A DNA stretch of 5,446 nt, taken from positions 1-5,446 of the forward strand of contig JALZVB010000402.1 in NCBI GenBank assembly GCA_023300835.1, written 5' to 3'. Positions 4,112 through 5,446 of this stretch are shown piece by piece. The DNA comes from Saprospiraceae bacterium (lineage in GTDB: Bacteria; Bacteroidota; Bacteroidia; Chitinophagales; Saprospiraceae). The translations under genes were made by a program, and so were the position numbers. Position 1 is the first letter of the stretch. Each line of letters opens with the position of its first letter. The notes under the pieces were generated by a model. The model worked only from the letters and a program-made list of their open reading frames with translations. It was not told the DNA's origin and made no database searches.

Positions 4112-5446
4112 ATGGGTAAGATAATAGGTATTGACCTAGGGACGACTAACTCAGTAGTTGCCGTAATGGAAGGTAACGAGCCGGTTGTTATTCCTAACGA
4201 TGAAGGTCGAAGAACAACGCCTTCAGTAGTTGCGTTTCTTGATAACGGAGAAAGAAAAGTAGGTGATCCAGCAAAAAGACAAGCTATAACCAATCCGACA
4301 AAAACAATCTCTTCAATTAAGAGGTTCATGGGTCATCGTTTTGATGAAGTGTCTATGGAAATCGGTAGATCTACATATAAAGTAGCCAAAGGAGATAATA
4401 ACACTGTAAGAGTTGTTATTGATGACAGAAAATATACTGCACAAGAAATATCAGCAATGGTTCTTCAGAAAATGAAGAAAACTGCAGAGGACTTTCTTGG
4501 CACAGAAGTTACTGAAGCTGTAATTACAGTACCAGCCTACTTTAATGATTCTCAAAGACAAGCTACTAAAGAAGCAGGAGAGATCGCAGGTCTTAAGGTT
4601 TCTCGTATAATAAATGAGCCTACAGCTGCGGCATTGGCTTATGGACTAGATAAGAAAAACCAGGACTCTACAATTGTAGTGTATGATTTAGGAGGAGGAA
4701 CATTTGATGTTTCTATTCTTGAGTTAGGTGATGGTGTATTTGAAGTGAAATCTACCAATGGTGATACACATTTAGGTGGAGATGATTTTGATCAAGTACT
4801 TATAGATTACTTGGCAGAAGAATTCAAGAAGCAAGAGAATATGGATCTAAGAAAGGATCCAATGGCTCTCCAGAGATTGAAAGATGCTGCTGAGAAAGCT
4901 AAAATCGAACTTTCAGCTTCTGCTGAAACAGATATTAACCTGCCTTATGTAACTGCTGTTGATGGCGTTCCTAAGCACTTGGTACTTAAATTGACAAGAT
5001 CTAAGTTTGAGCAACTTGCAGATTCATTGGTACAGAGAACACTTGAGCCATGTAAACAAGCATTGAAAGATGCAGGATTATCTAAGTCAGAAATCGATGA
5101 AGTAATTTTAGTAGGAGGATCGACAAGAATTCCTAAGATACAGGAAGCTGTAGAAAAATTCTTTGGTAAGAAGCCTAATAGAAGTGTAAACCCTGATGAA
5201 GTAGTCGCTGTAGGTGCAGCTATCCAGGGAGGGGTATTGAGTGGAGATGTACAAGATGTATTACTTCTTGATGTGACACCATTATCTATGGGTATAGAAA
5301 CAATGGGAGGCGTCTACGATGTTGTTATTGAATCAAATTCAACTATACCTACAAAAAAGTCTAAGACATATTCAACGGCAGCTGATAACCAACCTAGTGT
5401 TGAGATTCATATCCTGCAGGGAGAGAGACCTATGGCTAGATCGGAA
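4112..5446 (+). CDS. dnaK: Molecular chaperone DnaK (Hsp70), 3' end outside the window
   Basis: DnaK is the cytoplasmic Hsp70 that binds unfolded peptides in an ATP-driven cycle with DnaJ and GrpE. The frame is open from ATG 4112 to the window end, 445 codons of about 630-640, so the alpha-helical lid and disordered tail are missing. Visible motifs: phosphate-1 loop GIDLGTTNS (6-14), Lys70, the Gram-negative-type NBD insert around 71-97, AVITVPAYFNDSQRQAT (136-152), NEPTAAALAYG (168-178) with Glu169, DLGGGTFDVSI (192-202) with catalytic Thr197, the adenosine loop LVGGSTRIP (333-341), the interdomain linker VLLLDVTP (383-390), and the start of the beta substrate-binding domain. Met398, Ala423 and Val430 correspond to E. 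coli Met404, Ala429 and Val436 of the peptide pocket; Met393 replaces the usual Leu399. The ATG is preceded by an A-rich leader without a Shine-Dalgarno, as is usual in this phylum, and gives the standard N terminus. Neither grpE nor dnaJ is visible upstream. Confidence 0.98.
   Translation, partial: MGKIIGIDLGTTNSVVAVMEGNEPVVIPNDEGRRTTPSVVAFLDNGERKVGDPAKRQAITNPTKTISSIKRFMGHRFDEVSMEIGRSTYKVAKGDNNTVRVVIDDRKYTAQEISAMVLQKMKKTAEDFLGTEVTEAVITVPAYFNDSQRQATKEAGEIAGLKVSRIINEPTAAALAYGLDKKNQDSTIVVYDLGGGTFDVSILELGDGVFEVKSTNGDTHLGGDDFDQVLIDYLAEEFKKQENMDLRKDPMALQRLKDAAEKAKIELSASAETDINLPYVTAVDGVPKHLVLKLTRSKFEQLADSLVQRTLEPCKQALKDAGLSKSEIDEVILVGGSTRIPKIQEAVEKFFGKKPNRSVNPDEVVAVGAAIQGGVLSGDVQDVLLLDVTPLSMGIETMGGVYDVVIESNSTIPTKKSKTYSTAADNQPSVEIHILQGERPMARSE

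Noticed and set aside
4099..4329. Open frame of 76 codons on the minus strand
   Set aside because: It is antisense to the first part of dnaK, whose protein sequence is strongly conserved; the opposite frame is a by-product.

Overview
The window looks like an ordinary chromosomal stretch from an AT-rich member of the Bacteroidota, most likely the Saprospiria/Cytophagia side. Four signs point this way: protein sequences of Bacteroidota type (DnaK, PanB, a Cys-Ser-Asn-Asp-Phe-Asp lipoprotein); no Shine-Dalgarno boxes, with A/T-rich leaders instead; an exact TAnnTTTG promoter element of the Bacteroidota sigma factor; and the Gram-negative type of DnaK ATPase domain. The lineage is inferred from these features, not from a database match.

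Layout. (1) Positions 1-476, plus strand: the 3' end of a gene whose start lies outside the window; its last ~105 codons look like a lipocalin-type beta-barrel domain. (2) Positions 477-617: a convergent gap with a weak hairpin followed by a T-run. (3) Positions 618-2470, minus strand: a tight two-gene operon, panB (ketopantoate hydroxymethyltransferase, pantothenate/CoA synthesis) followed after 2 bp by mltG (endolytic murein transglycosylase, inner membrane). (4) Positions 2471-2550: a short divergent promoter region. (5) Positions 2551-3564, plus strand: a predicted surface lipoprotein of unknown function. (6) Positions 3565-4111: a 547-bp non-coding stretch. Its right half holds several perfect or near-perfect inverted repeats, a heptamer repeated three times at exact 32-bp spacing, and a sigma-54-like promoter. 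(7) Positions 4112-5446, plus strand: dnaK, complete at its 5' end and cut by the window end after 445 codons.

The genes do not form one pathway. They are housekeeping genes (CoA precursor synthesis, peptidoglycan glycan-strand termination, protein folding) beside two envelope or secreted proteins typical of the phylum. I see no mobile element, CRISPR array, tRNA, rRNA or defence system. The part most worth a second look is the structured regulatory region upstream of dnaK; the next most interesting point is the lipoprotein gene, whose promoter element lies so close to its ATG that the transcript is probably leaderless.
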